Positions 1 to 9,462 of a stretch of 64,000 bases of DNA are shown here, in pieces (positions within the stretch are counted from its first letter, which is position 1; every line of letters begins with the position of its first letter). The DNA lies in the NCBI RefSeq assembly GCF_000515215.1, contig NZ_KI911557.1, forward strand, positions 1,819,586 through 1,883,585. The letters are read 5' to 3'. Below the pieces are notes generated by a model. That model saw nothing but the letters and a program-made list of their open reading frames with translations, was not told the DNA's origin and did not search any database. This DNA comes from Methylomonas sp. 11b (GTDB lineage: Bacteria; Pseudomonadota; Gammaproteobacteria; Methylococcales; Methylomonadaceae). Position numbers and translations under genes: made by a program.

Positions 1-30
1 TAACGACTAGCCTACACAATAAGCCGCCAA

Positions 31-2262
31 CTAATCACGTGCAGCAGATTCAGTCTTTTCAACCGGAAATAACTTCTCAAACTCCTCGGCGGTCACCGCT
101 TTCGAGAATAAATAGCCTTGCCCGTAATCGCAACCGGCCTTAATCAGTAAATCGCGTTGCTCTGCCGTTTCCACTCCTTCCGCAATCACTTTCATACCCA
201 GTACGTGCGCCATCGCGATAATCGCTTCACAGAGCGCCATATCGGTGGAGTCGGCTAGCAAATTTGAGACAAACGCTTGGTCTATCTTCAAAAAATCAAT
301 GTGATATTTTTTTAAATACGACAACGAGGAATAGCCGGTGCCGAAATCGTCCAAAGACGTCTGCACGCCGGCATCTTTAAACGCTGTCAATTTATCGGCG
401 ACGATACTGGAATTATCCAACAATAGTCCTTCGGTAATTTCCACGGCAATACAGCCGCCAGGCAAACCCAATCGGTTTAAGTGTTCAAACCAATCGGCCA
501 TTTTGTCGCTATTATTGTGAAACTGTGCCGGAGATTTATTGATACTGATCTGAAACATGGAGTGGTAATTAACGCGCCACTTGGCCACTTGGTTGGCTAC
601 TTGATGGAACACCCAGGAACCTATTTCGGTGATCAGACCGCTGTCTTCCGCTATCGGAATAAACTCGGCGGGACTAACCAGCCCCCGCGTGGGATGTTGC
701 CAACGCACCAGCGCCTCGGCTTTTTTGATTTCGCCCGTCGCCAAATCCACAATCGGTTGATAGGCTACCCAGATTTGACTATCGGTCAAGGCATGTCTAA
801 GGTCGTTGGTTAGCCGTAATCTAATCTCGGCAGCCTCCTGCATGGCCGGCGTGAAATAGCAAAAACGGCTGCGGCCCAAGTCTTTGGCGGCATACATGGC
901 CTGATCGGCCTTCTTCAGCAACTCTTCCATCGTCTCCGCATCATCCGGGTATAAGGCAATGCCGATACTGACCGACACATAGCAACGTTCGTTATTGAGT
1001 TGAAACGGTGCCGTCATGGTGCGCAACATGGCCTGCGCAACCCGGTCGATGCTGTTCATCTCATGCAGTTCGCTCATGATCAGCGTAAATTCATCGCCGC
1101 CGGGTCGCGCCAAGGTGTCGGTGTCGCGAATACAACTCATCAGGCGTTGCGTGGTTTCCTTCAGCAATCTATCCCCGACATCGTGGCCCAAGGTATCGTT
1201 GATGTCTTTGAAATGATCCAGATCCATGAACATCAAGGCCAGCTTTTGATGCTCGCGGTGCGATTTGTTAATCGCCCGCCGCAAACGGTCCAGAAACATG
1301 CGTCGATTCGCCAAACCGGTCAGCGGATCGATGTTAGCTTGTTGATGAATCAGCTCTTCGGCGCGGCGCTGTTCGGTGATGTCCGACGCCATCGCCACGC
1401 GGCGAATTTCCTGGCCATTGTCGGCATACACGGTGCTAATGGACAAACGCCCCAGATATTCCTCGCCATTTTTACGCTGGTTCCAAATCTCGCCGTGCCA
1501 TTGGCCGGTGCTATTCAGCTGTTTCCACATCTCGATAAAAAAGGCGTCATCCTGGCGGCTGGATTTCAGCAGAGAGGTGGTTTGGCCGATGGCCTCGGCG
1601 GGGGAGTACCCGGTAAGCTTGGTAAATGCCGGATTGACGGCAATAATTTTATGATTGGTATCGGCCACCATAATCGCCTCTTCGATAGCCAGATAGACGG
1701 TGGCCGCCAGTTGTAATTCTTGCTCGTTATTTTTGCGCTCGCTGATATCAACGATAGCCGCCAGACAAGTTTGTCGGTCGCTGTCGGCAATGGCTTCTAT
1801 AGTTACCCAAGTCGTATGCCCGCCAGGTTCCAAAACGATTTCGCAATGCTGCGCACCGGGATTGGCAAACACCTTTTCCAGAAATCCATTGAAAACGGCT
1901 CGATATTCGCTAGCCACAATATTGGCAAAGTGTCGCCCGGTTATTTTATAGCGCTCGACACCCAGCAGCCGCTCGCCGTTGAAATTGGTCTGCTGGACGC
2001 TGCCCTCCTTACTCAGCGTAAAATAAGCCAGCGGGGCGAAATCGAACAGTTCGGCATAACGTAGCAAGGCTTGTTCCGTGCGGGTACGGGCTTCTTGTAA
2101 AGCCTCGTTTTGCATCTGTAGCTCGATCTGATGTACTTGCAGCTCATGCACCAGCTTAAGCTGCGGTTCATTGACATTTACCGGCGCGGTCTCCACCAAT
2201 TGCCGCTCCGCTCGCTGGCGTAATTCTCCGTTACTGTTACTGCCGTCATGGCGTTTTTTCAT
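31..2262 (-). CDS. PAS-PAS-GGDEF-EAL cyclic-di-GMP signalling protein
   Basis: Predicted cytoplasmic 743-residue protein that makes and/or breaks cyclic-di-GMP. In order: a Gln/Glu-rich helical N-terminus (about residues 15-65), two PAS sensor domains (about 70-175 and 185-300, each closed by a PAC-like DISER / DITEQ segment), a GGDEF domain (about 305-470) with an intact GGDEF signature (RPGGDEF), and an EAL domain (about 485-735) with its signature as EALVRW and the later DDFGTGYSSL loop. Both catalytic halves look intact, so net activity cannot be predicted. It lacks membrane segments, so the signal is probably cytosolic. It overlaps the end of the CheB/CheR gene by 17 bp on the same strand, indicating translational coupling. 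Family assignment is firm; ligand unknown. Confidence 0.95.
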   Translation of the reverse strand: MKKRHDGSNSNGELRQRAERQLVETAPVNVNEPQLKLVHELQVHQIELQMQNEALQEARTRTEQALLRYAELFDFAPLAYFTLSKEGSVQQTNFNGERLLGVERYKITGRHFANIVASEYRAVFNGFLEKVFANPGAQHCEIVLEPGGHTTWVTIEAIADSDRQTCLAAIVDISERKNNEQELQLAATVYLAIEEAIMVADTNHKIIAVNPAFTKLTGYSPAEAIGQTTSLLKSSRQDDAFFIEMWKQLNSTGQWHGEIWNQRKNGEEYLGRLSISTVYADNGQEIRRVAMASDITEQRRAEELIHQQANIDPLTGLANRRMFLDRLRRAINKSHREHQKLALMFMDLDHFKDINDTLGHDVGDRLLKETTQRLMSCIRDTDTLARPGGDEFTLIMSELHEMNSIDRVAQAMLRTMTAPFQLNNERCYVSVSIGIALYPDDAETMEELLKKADQAMYAAKDLGRSRFCYFTPAMQEAAEIRLRLTNDLRHALTDSQIWVAYQPIVDLATGEIKKAEALVRWQHPTRGLVSPAEFIPIAEDSGLITEIGSWVFHQVANQVAKWRVNYHSMFQISINKSPAQFHNNSDKMADWFEHLNRLGLPGGCIAVEITEGLLLDNSSIVADKLTAFKDAGVQTSLDDFGTGYSSLSYLKKYHIDFLKIDQAFVSNLLADSTDMALCEAIIAMAHVLGMKVIAEGVETAEQRDLLIKAGCDYGQGYLFSKAVTAEEFEKLFPVEKTESAARD

Positions 2263-4876
2263 CGCTGTTCCTTAATTCGGCTTCCAGCTTTTTGGTTTCG
2301 GAGATGTCGATGAAAGTAATCACCACACCGTCGATTAAATTATCTTGAGTGCGGTAAGGCATGATGCGCACCTTAAACCACCTATCGTCGCGGGCTCTGA
2401 CTTGTTTTTCCACAAACACCAGGCTACGCAGCACCTCTTGGGCATCTTGTTGCAGTTCCGGATAGTCCAGATCGGTGACAATGTCGGACAGCGGCCGGCC
2501 GACATCGGCAGCGATCACCTTAAATAAATGGCTGATGTGGCTGGTAAAACGGCGGATATTCAGGGTGTTATCCAAGAACACCGTCGCAATTTCCATGCTA
2601 TTCAGCAGATTGTTCATATCGTTGCTGGCCCGAGACAGGTCGTCGACTTTGACCTGCAACTCGGCATTCACGGTTTGCAGTTCCTCGTTTAACGACTGCA
2701 TTTCTTCCTTGGAAGTGGTCAACTCCTCGTTGGTGGATTGCAATTCCTCATTGGTCGATTGCAGCTCTTCGTTAGCAGACTTCAGTTCTTCTTGCGAAGT
2801 CTGCATTTCTTCGCGCAAACTTTGTAAATCCTCGCGGGCTTGTTGCAGTTCATTTTGCAACGCTTTCTGGGTGGCGCTGGGCGATTTACGGATGGCGCTG
2901 CCGGCCGCCGGCGCCGCGACATCGGTAAACACCACAATCAACATGCCGTTTAAGGCCTCGGGTTTAGTGATGGCCTGCACCGTTAGATTCACTATTTGGC
3001 TGCCGCCGTTAGTACCGACACTGAGCCCGGCAACATGCACTGCTTCCACTTGGTTACGGGCTTTTTTTAACGCGTTAATCAGTTCGTGTCTTAAGCCTTC
3101 GCGGGCCATCGCATGGATGTTCCAATTGGCCTTGCCGGCTGCCGGTTCCAGGTATTTACCGGTGCGACCGCTGATATAAAGAATATCGCCGCCGGCATTA
3201 ACCAATACCGCCGCCGGCGAAAAATGTTGAAGCAACAACTGATCCGCCAAGGTTTGCAGATTGGCGATGGATGGGGTTTTGTCGGTGTCGTTGGTCATGG
3301 GTGCTATAGGAAAAAACTTGGTGGGAAAATCCACATCCAAAGGAAAAGGCGTGCCGATCCGCCGATAAAGTCGAGATTTGTTGTCGATGACACTGAATAA
3401 ATGCCCGGTGTTGCCCGTGGTTTCGGCGTTGCCGAGCAACAGAACCCCCTGATTGGCCAGCGTGTAATGGAACAGCAAAATCAGTTTTTTCTGCAATTCC
3501 TGGCTTAAGTAAATCAATAAATTACGACAGCACAGCAGATCCAGCTTGGTAAACGGCGGGTCCATGATCACGTTGTGCGGCGCAAAGATCACCATCTCGC
3601 GAATTTCCTTGTTGATTCGATAACCGCCACCTTCGACGCTAAAGAATTTGCTCAGCCGTTCCGCGGAAATATCTTCGGCTATGTTGGCCGGATAAAGTCC
3701 CTGCCGGGCTTTATCTATTGCGTCCTGATCCAGATCGGTGGCGAATATTTGCAGTTTAAACGGCTGCGGCGCTTGGCGTGCCGCCAATGCTTCCTTAAAT
3801 ATAATGGCCAGGGAATAGGCTTCCTCGCCGGTTGAGCAGGCCGCCACCCATGCCCGCAAGGCTTTACCGGCCGGATACTGCGCGAGCAGGGTGGGAATGG
3901 CATCGGTCTTCAAAGACTCCCATACCGCCGGATCGCGAAAAAAACTGGTCACGCCGATCAGCAACTCTTTGAACAGCAAATCCAGTTCTTGCGGGTTTTC
4001 GCGTAAATAGCGCACATATTTAGCTATCGAGTCGATTTGGTGCAGCCCCATGCGCCGCTCGATACGCCGATAAATGGTGTTTTTTTTATACAGCAAAAAA
4101 TCGTTGCCGGTGCGCTCGCGCAACAGGATCACGATTTGCTCCAGCGCACTTTGGTTTTTTAAATCCAGGACAACGTCCGGCACGGCATGCAGACCCCGCG
4201 GGCTATGCTGCATATAGGCCAGTATTTTTCTCCACAGCTCCGGCGGTGTGGCGACGATGTCCGCCACGCCGGCCTTAATCGCACTGCGCGGCATCGAATC
4301 GAATTGCGCAGATTCCGGCGTTTGCACCACCGCCAAACCGGCGTTTTCCTTGATGGCGCGCAAACCCAAGGTGCCATCCGAACCCATGCCGGACAAAACC
4401 ACGCCGATGGCCCGTTCGTGTTGATCGTCGGCCAAGGCCCGGAAAAACGAATCTATCGGCAATCGCAAGCCTCTTGGTGCCAGAGGTTCCAGCAAATGCA
4501 GCTTGCCGTGCAGAATGGACAAATCTTTGTTGGGGGGAATCACATACACCCAGTTCGGCGCAATCTTCATGCGCTCGCCGGCTTGCGTCACAGTCAACGG
4601 GGTTACGCGCTGCAGCAATTCCGGCAACATGCCCTGATGATTAGGGTCGAGATGTTGAATCACCACAAACGCCACGCCGCAAGCACGCGGAACATGGGTA
4701 AAGAACTGTTCCAAGGCCTCCAAGCCGCCCGCGGACGTGCCTATGGCAATAATCGGTGGCGTACTATCCGAATCAATATCTGACTTGCCGGTATTCTGAA
4801 TTTTAGGTGCTTGCTTGGCGGCACTAACAACCGTCAACGCATTGGAGCCTAAACTGGCCGGGTTGGTTTTAACCAT
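2246..4876 (-). CDS. CheB-CheR-PAS hybrid chemotaxis-like protein
   Basis: 876-residue fusion. The N-terminal third is a CheB methylesterase domain: GTSAGG nucleophile loop, QHLDP histidine and GMGSDGT aspartate are all present. It is followed by a CheR methyltransferase (about residues 235-500, SAM-binding region AACSTGEEAYSLA). After a linker comes a long coiled coil of repeated NEELQSTNEELQ type heptads (about 665-750) and a C-terminal PAS domain ending DISETKKLE. No receiver domain precedes CheB, so control is probably through the PAS/coiled coil rather than CheA. Such proteins usually act in alternative chemosensory-like pathways; no receptor or CheA gene lies nearby. The following gene is a cyclic-di-GMP enzyme in the same operon, which suggests a joint signalling role (inference). 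Confidence 0.93.
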   Translation of the reverse strand: MVKTNPASLGSNALTVVSAAKQAPKIQNTGKSDIDSDSTPPIIAIGTSAGGLEALEQFFTHVPRACGVAFVVIQHLDPNHQGMLPELLQRVTPLTVTQAGERMKIAPNWVYVIPPNKDLSILHGKLHLLEPLAPRGLRLPIDSFFRALADDQHERAIGVVLSGMGSDGTLGLRAIKENAGLAVVQTPESAQFDSMPRSAIKAGVADIVATPPELWRKILAYMQHSPRGLHAVPDVVLDLKNQSALEQIVILLRERTGNDFLLYKKNTIYRRIERRMGLHQIDSIAKYVRYLRENPQELDLLFKELLIGVTSFFRDPAVWESLKTDAIPTLLAQYPAGKALRAWVAACSTGEEAYSLAIIFKEALAARQAPQPFKLQIFATDLDQDAIDKARQGLYPANIAEDISAERLSKFFSVEGGGYRINKEIREMVIFAPHNVIMDPPFTKLDLLCCRNLLIYLSQELQKKLILLFHYTLANQGVLLLGNAETTGNTGHLFSVIDNKSRLYRRIGTPFPLDVDFPTKFFPIAPMTNDTDKTPSIANLQTLADQLLLQHFSPAAVLVNAGGDILYISGRTGKYLEPAAGKANWNIHAMAREGLRHELINALKKARNQVEAVHVAGLSVGTNGGSQIVNLTVQAITKPEALNGMLIVVFTDVAAPAAGSAIRKSPSATQKALQNELQQAREDLQSLREEMQTSQEELKSANEELQSTNEELQSTNEELTTSKEEMQSLNEELQTVNAELQVKVDDLSRASNDMNNLLNSMEIATVFLDNTLNIRRFTSHISHLFKVIAADVGRPLSDIVTDLDYPELQQDAQEVLRSLVFVEKQVRARDDRWFKVRIMPYRTQDNLIDGVVITFIDISETKKLEAELRNSDEKTP

Positions 4877-5480
4877 TTTTCAGCTCACTTTGAGTTAGAT
4901 TAACGGCAGAGAATTACATTTTGCCATTCCTTAACGTGCATAATTCTTAAGGTTTGCAGAGAGTACATTCACAAGCGTTTAATCCAAAATAAATTGATTA
5001 CTTATACGTGCTGGCCGCTAAGTGATCTTCTAAAGGTTTGAAAATAGCGCTTCCATAAGTCTAAGTCGGTGCGCTGTCGCACATCGGTTCTTAGTCTGGA
5101 GCATTAACGATACACATGGAAAATTTCTCATGACTTGATCTATCCGTGATTTGAGAGCATTTGATGTCGGATCCGGTGCTTATGTCGATTTCGACTCCGC
5201 GCAACTATGCAGTGTCATAAGGCATTGTTTGACATAAGATGATCAGCAGAAGTTGGACGTGGTCAATTGATAGGCAACCGAATTACAACTGCCCCGTAGC
5301 CCCCCTGCCACCAAGCTTTATGTCGACTCGGTGATTACATGATCTTATCCGGGGCGGATTGATGAGTTTTTTATTGCGGTTTGCCCGCCAACGATCTGCC
5401 GGTAACATGAGATTTTTCACAGATTATCGACAGGCAATTCAGTACTCTGTTTTCCAAAGAATACGTGTGGAGGAAGAGTT
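4877..5480. other. 604-bp intergenic region
   Basis: Divergent spacer between the CheB/CheR operon (minus) and the small gene at 5481 (plus). I see no credible coding sequence, RNA gene or strong hairpin. It must hold both promoters; none was clear enough to place. Confidence 0.6.
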
Positions 5481-5777
5481 ATGAACGCTATTACTCTTGA
5501 TAGAAATGCCTTAAACGGCCTTTTTGAAAACCAAAAAAAGCTGGACGATTTGTTTGATTCTATCTTTGACGATGACAATTTTTTTATCAGTAGTGCTCCC
5601 GCGCCAGCTCAATCAGCGATTTGTTACCCCGAATCGAAAGTAGAGCATCCGCTAGAGTATGAGCGTAGCAAGGTTATCGAGTCGCTTTACACAATCAAAC
5701 ATCATCCTTTGTTCTTCGTGTTGCCAATTGCACTGGAATTAACTGTATTTTATTGGGTAATGACACATCTGCTGTAA
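5481..5777 (+). CDS. Hypothetical protein with C-terminal membrane anchor
   Basis: 98-residue protein of unknown function. A strong ribosome-binding site (GGAGGAAG, about 7 bases before the ATG) supports it as a real gene. The middle is acidic (DDLFDSIFDDDNFF, residues 21-34) and the last 25 residues form a hydrophobic segment likely to be a single membrane helix ending at the C-terminus. It stands alone with spacers on both sides. No family recognised. Confidence 0.7.
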   Translation: MNAITLDRNALNGLFENQKKLDDLFDSIFDDDNFFISSAPAPAQSAICYPESKVEHPLEYERSKVIESLYTIKHHPLFFVLPIALELTVFYWVMTHLL

Positions 5778-5885
5778 CTGATGCGTTTGGGCCGTATAGA
5801 TCCAGAGTGTTTAAGTCAGTAAGTGAGGCACGCAATTGGTGTAAGGGGCCAAAATTCAAAAACCATTGATTGAAGCCGGCGGCTA

Positions 5886-6272
5886 TCAGTTTAGGTTCTT
5901 ACTGATATTAATGGCCGAGTTAATTCGGACGATCAAATCTCGGGGCGAAAACGGTTTCGTAATATTATCATTGACGCCGACTTCAAACGCGCGAATCCGA
6001 TCATTTCTTTCCGCCCGTGCCGTCAGAAGAATAACGGGTAGCGCAGTGAATTTCGGATCGTTTTTTAAGCGCCGCGTCATTTCAATACCACTTATTCCTG
6101 GCAACATCCAATCCAGAACCAGCAAATCTACAGACATCTGTGCTAATGATTGCTGCGCCTCTTCGGCCGTTGCAACAGTGGTTACATTCATTCCGGCATT
6201 TTCCAGCACCATCAGTAGCATGTCCCTGATGGATTCCTCGTCGTCAACGACAAGAATATTTAAAGTTGGCAT
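5886..6272 (-). CDS. Receiver-only response regulator
   Basis: 128-residue CheY-like receiver domain. The acidic pair D10-D11, phosphoacceptor D54 (LVLDWMLPG), T/S switch region LLTA and K106 (TKPF) are all present, so phosphorylation should be possible. The sequence resembles the N-terminal half of PhoB-type regulators (KPFSPRDL followed by a helix) but stops where the linker to an output domain would begin, so it is either a genuine single-domain relay protein or a truncated OmpR-type regulator. No kinase gene adjoins it; the minus-strand signalling genes at 31-4876 are the nearest candidates for a partner. Confidence 0.88.
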   Translation of the reverse strand: MPTLNILVVDDEESIRDMLLMVLENAGMNVTTVATAEEAQQSLAQMSVDLLVLDWMLPGISGIEMTRRLKNDPKFTALPVILLTARAERNDRIRAFEVGVNDNITKPFSPRDLIVRINSAINISKNLN

Positions 6273-6629
6273 GATCTTTCATCGTGAAGTTATTGCAGGT
6301 AGCCCAGAGTTTCTGGCTAGAACAATACAAACAAGTTATTGGATAAGGAGGGGCGAATTGATAGGTGTTTACAAAACTATGTTTTGCCACTAATAGTCGC
6401 AGAGGGACGTATGTCTGAACCAACGCCGCTGCGATCATGTCAAGCATACGTCTAATATGTGACGGTAATGTGACAATTCTGGCGTGCATTGGCAAACAGC
6501 TGAAACCCCCAACCATTAACGATTTGTGAATACGAATAGAACCCGACAATCACCATTACGGACACTAGATCACAGATTACCGGACTATAAAGATGTAATG
6601 TCAGCGTTTAAAATCATCAGGAAACGACC

Positions 6630-6839
6630 ATGCCCCTAAAAAAACATATGACCCTAACACAACAGATTAATCACACCTTCTTGGCGCCGAAGGGTTACGA
6701 CGGCTACCTCAATATGCAATCCCATGATGGTCAAGGGATTTACGATTCATACATTCGCCATAGCAAACACATTGCATCCGGCATCACCCAGCAAAACTTC
6801 CAAGTCAGTTTTGTCAGCAAATTCGACAGAGCCATTTGA
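6630..6839 (+). CDS. Small hypothetical protein
   Basis: 69-residue protein of unknown function, preceded by an AGGAAACGACC ribosome-binding region about 8 bases before ATG. A second Met at codon 7 is possible. It has no signal peptide or membrane segment, and composition is polar with many His, Gln and Ser. Standing alone; the good start signal is the main support. Confidence 0.5.
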   Translation: MPLKKHMTLTQQINHTFLAPKGYDGYLNMQSHDGQGIYDSYIRHSKHIASGITQQNFQVSFVSKFDRAI

Positions 6840-7290
6840 GTGGCTCCATCCCCGGCTACCGCATTTTATAAAAGCTATTTCTTGATAGATGACATAACCG
6901 TCTAATAACTAGAATCTTTCTTAAGACAATTTTAAGAAACGTCCTATAAAGTTAAGCTCTCTCAATTCCCCTACACGGCAGTAATGGACACCACTCCCGC
7001 ATACTTAGATCACCGATTCAAATCATCTAAGCACAATAAACGGCTGTACGTTGCGATAGATGGATCGATAAAGTCTTGCGTGACGGGGCCCTTGTTAGAG
7101 TTGCCCATCGACTTTAAAGAATGGCCTCAGTCGGACACCCGCAACGTCGTCTTGTTTGCCAGCAGAGCCGCCTAATATCGAAGTTTTTTGCGATCACAGG
7201 GGGGCCAGAATGTTCGTCCGTAAATGGACAATCGCAATCAGTCGACGCCGGCTTCAACGCGATGACATAGTCAATGTTCGGCGGGTATTC
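6840..7290. other. Region without a confident gene
   Basis: About 450 bp holding only weak short reading frames, including a 63-codon frame at 6984-7175 on the plus strand with no visible ribosome-binding site. I would not annotate it as a gene without homologues. Confidence 0.4.
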
Positions 7291-7491
7291 TCAGAATGTC
7301 CTGGTAAGAAATCCGGTGTGTTGGCGAATACTGTCAGCATATGCCATTAAATCATTAAATGCCTGAACACAATCTCGGTGATAGGGATGTCTGCTGTTAT
7401 TTAGCGGATGGGTTCGGTCTTCCGTCAAATCGTTTATCACCCGCTCAATCTCCAAAAGCTCTGTCGGCTTCTTGTAGAAAAATTCGTTCAT
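7291..7491 (-). CDS. Small hypothetical protein
   Basis: 66-residue polar protein, rich in His, Arg, Asn and Glu, predicted to be helical, with no signal peptide. No clear ribosome-binding site precedes its ATG. Composition looks protein-like (ELLEIERVINDL) but function is unknown and the call is tentative. Confidence 0.4.
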   Translation of the reverse strand: MNEFFYKKPTELLEIERVINDLTEDRTHPLNNSRHPYHRDCVQAFNDLMAYADSIRQHTGFLTRTF

Positions 7492-7713
7492 TTTTGCTGA
7501 CTCATATTTTCATTTGTTTAAAGCGTTAGCTTACAAATGCCCTATGACATCAATGTGACAAAAAGCTTTCACTGATTTGTTTGTTGGATGCCCGACCATA
7601 AATAACAGCAGAAAAGCCTTCGCGATTTACACCCTAAGCGTGCCAGCGCACCGACTTTGACACAAAAAATCTCTAGGCTGAATCCGTATCAGTCATCACT
7701 CGGAAAAATTGCC

Positions 7714-7845
7714 ATGAGTAAGTCCCCAAAAAGCAATAAAGAAGACAAGAAAAAACCAGCGCACACTCAGAAAGAAAAGAAGGCTATTAAGAAATCTAAA
7801 CAAGATACACATAACAGCAGCGGCGGGTTATTGACGGGAAAATAA
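7714..7845 (+). CDS. Lys-rich short basic protein
   Basis: 43-residue protein with about a third lysine (KKPAHTQKEKKAIKKSKQD) and a Ser/Gly tail. The frame is open from 7657, but the ATG at 7714 gives a compact basic protein and is preferred. Such peptides bind nucleic acid or are noise; no family is recognised. It lies just outside the conjugative element boundary. Confidence 0.4.
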   Translation: MSKSPKSNKEDKKKPAHTQKEKKAIKKSKQDTHNSSGGLLTGK

Positions 7846-7988
7846 TAACGGTTCCGAATTGTCATTTATGCCGAACCGGTGACTTCTGAAATTATCGTCA
7901 GTGGCGACCGCATTAGCCAACCCATTGAAACCTTACGAAACCCAATACCGACCTGGAGACTCCCATAGTCCACCCGTTCGGACAAAAA

Positions 7989-8017
7989 AAAAGCCCCACA
8001 TTTTCATGTGAGGCCTT
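7989..8017 (-). terminator. Rho-independent terminator of the tRNA-Asn gene
   Basis: Read on the minus strand: GC-rich stem GCCTCACA / TGTGGGGC around a short A-rich loop, followed by a run of T. It sits directly 3' of the tRNA-Asn fragment in the same orientation, so it is the natural terminator of the original tRNA gene, left on the chromosomal side of the insertion. Confidence 0.8.
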
Positions 8018-8025
8018 AATTTATT

Positions 8026-8072
8026 TGGCTCCCCCGGACGGGCTCGAACCGCCGACCTAGTGATTAACAGTC
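8026..8072 (-). other. 3' fragment of tRNA-Asn(GTT), integration att site
   Basis: 47 nt on the minus strand matching the 3' part of a tRNA-Asn: anticodon loop GACTGTTAATC, variable loop, T-arm GGTTCGAGCCC and acceptor 3' strand GGGGGAGCCA with encoded CCA. The D-arm and 5' acceptor strand are absent; the sequence beyond 8073 is unrelated to tRNA. This is the expected footprint of an element that integrates into the 3' end of tRNA-Asn: an att half-site next to the integrase. The intact tRNA should lie at the other end of the element; I did not find a second copy within the window. Confidence 0.8.
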
Positions 8073-8225
8073 GCTAAAAAGTATGTTACCACGTATTTCT
8101 GTATGTTGCAGAATAGTCCTAAATGCCCGATTATATTGAACTTTATACCATCATCCGTTCATGGTTGTTTCAACCTGCAACCTTATGTTGCGGAATTCAA
8201 GTGACCATAAAGTGACCACGAAATC

Positions 8226-9419
8226 ATGTTTACTGACAAATCAATCAAAGGGCTTAAGGCAAAACCATCGGCATATAGACTCTATGAAAAAGGGCCTGAT
8301 AAAGGCTTTGGTGTCAAAGTCACTCCAGCGGGAAGTGTGACCTTTTTTATTCAGTATGCAGGTTCAGATGGTAAACAAAAGTTTACGAGTCTAGGACGAT
8401 ATCCATCGGTTACCTTATCTGAGGCTAGGGATAGATGTCGTGAACTGAGGCGGGATATTGATCGAGGAATTGACCCTCAAGCCCGCATCGAGCTAAGGCA
8501 TGGCAGCGTAGCTGATTTGTTTGACTACTACATCAAGCACATGGTTGATTCTGGTAAACGAACCTTCGAAAAGGTCGAGGCCGATCTCCATTACAACTGT
8601 AAAGATATTTTAGACTTACAAGCCAAAGACGTAACACCAGCCCATATAAGGAAAATACTTTACACAATTATTTCGCGAGGTTCGAATGTTCAGGCTAATC
8701 GAATTCGATCTTACTTAAGAAGGGCATTTGAATTAGGGGTTTATCACGATAACGATCCCAAAAACCTATCAAATGATTTTACCTTTCAAATACAAACCAA
8801 CCCTGTCGATGCAATTCCAAAAGACACAAGTGCCGAAGTAGCTGGAGAAAGAGCGTTATCATTTGCCGAAATCAAAGTGCTTTGGAACGAAACATGCGTT
8901 CATGAGCAATTCCATCTAGCTACAAAATTATTACTCCTATATGGCTGCCGTTCTTGGGAGCTCTGTGGTGCAATGAAACATGAGTTTGATTTTGATTCCA
9001 TGATTTGGAGTGCCCCGCCAGAGCGCGTAAAAAACGAACGCTGGCTGGTATTGCCAATCACTCCATTAGCAAAAAAATTACTTAATGAACTATGGCCGTA
9101 TTCTGGAAATTCTGAATATCTATTTCCAAGTAGATATAATGAAGAAAAAACGATTCATAAAACATCTTTGGCTCACGCCATAACTCGAATAAGCAGTATA
9201 GATACTTTTACACCGAGAGATTTAAGGAGAACAGTAAAAACTCGTATGGGAGAAATTGGCATAGAGAAAAGCATCAGGGATAGGATACAAAATCATGCTT
9301 TAAATGATGTAAGTTCAAAACATTATGATAGATATGATTACTTACAGGAAAAACGAAACGCCTTATTAAAATGGGAAACCCACCTAATCGAGTTGACTGC
9401 AGATAAAAATACCTTCTGA
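8226..9419 (+). CDS. int: P4-type tyrosine recombinase (integrase)
   Basis: 397-residue site-specific recombinase that would integrate and excise the mobile element. The N-terminal DUF4102 arm-binding domain (about residues 1-90) and a core-binding helical domain (about 95-200) precede the catalytic domain. The first catalytic Arg is in LLYGCRSWEL, the second in the box PRDLRRT (Arg where many relatives have His), and the C-terminal HYDRYDY carries the nucleophilic Tyr. Full length for the family. It lies 150 bp from the tRNA-Asn fragment and reads away from it, the usual arrangement at one end of an integrative element. No excisionase was recognised nearby. Confidence 0.93.
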   Translation: MFTDKSIKGLKAKPSAYRLYEKGPDKGFGVKVTPAGSVTFFIQYAGSDGKQKFTSLGRYPSVTLSEARDRCRELRRDIDRGIDPQARIELRHGSVADLFDYYIKHMVDSGKRTFEKVEADLHYNCKDILDLQAKDVTPAHIRKILYTIISRGSNVQANRIRSYLRRAFELGVYHDNDPKNLSNDFTFQIQTNPVDAIPKDTSAEVAGERALSFAEIKVLWNETCVHEQFHLATKLLLLYGCRSWELCGAMKHEFDFDSMIWSAPPERVKNERWLVLPITPLAKKLLNELWPYSGNSEYLFPSRYNEEKTIHKTSLAHAITRISSIDTFTPRDLRRTVKTRMGEIGIEKSIRDRIQNHALNDVSSKHYDRYDYLQEKRNALLKWETHLIELTADKNTF

Positions 9420-9462
9420 TGATTTTTATTGGATCTAATACAATTTAACCATAATTATTTTT

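Noticed and set aside
1000-1716. Long plus-strand frame of 238 codons
   Set aside because: Antisense to the GGDEF-EAL gene; composition is that of a shadow frame.
6984-7175. 63-codon plus-strand frame
   Set aside because: No ribosome-binding site, no recognisable motif and overlaps another weak frame.
8026-8072. Possible complete tRNA gene
   Set aside because: Only the 3' half matches tRNA-Asn; the D-arm and 5' acceptor strand are absent.
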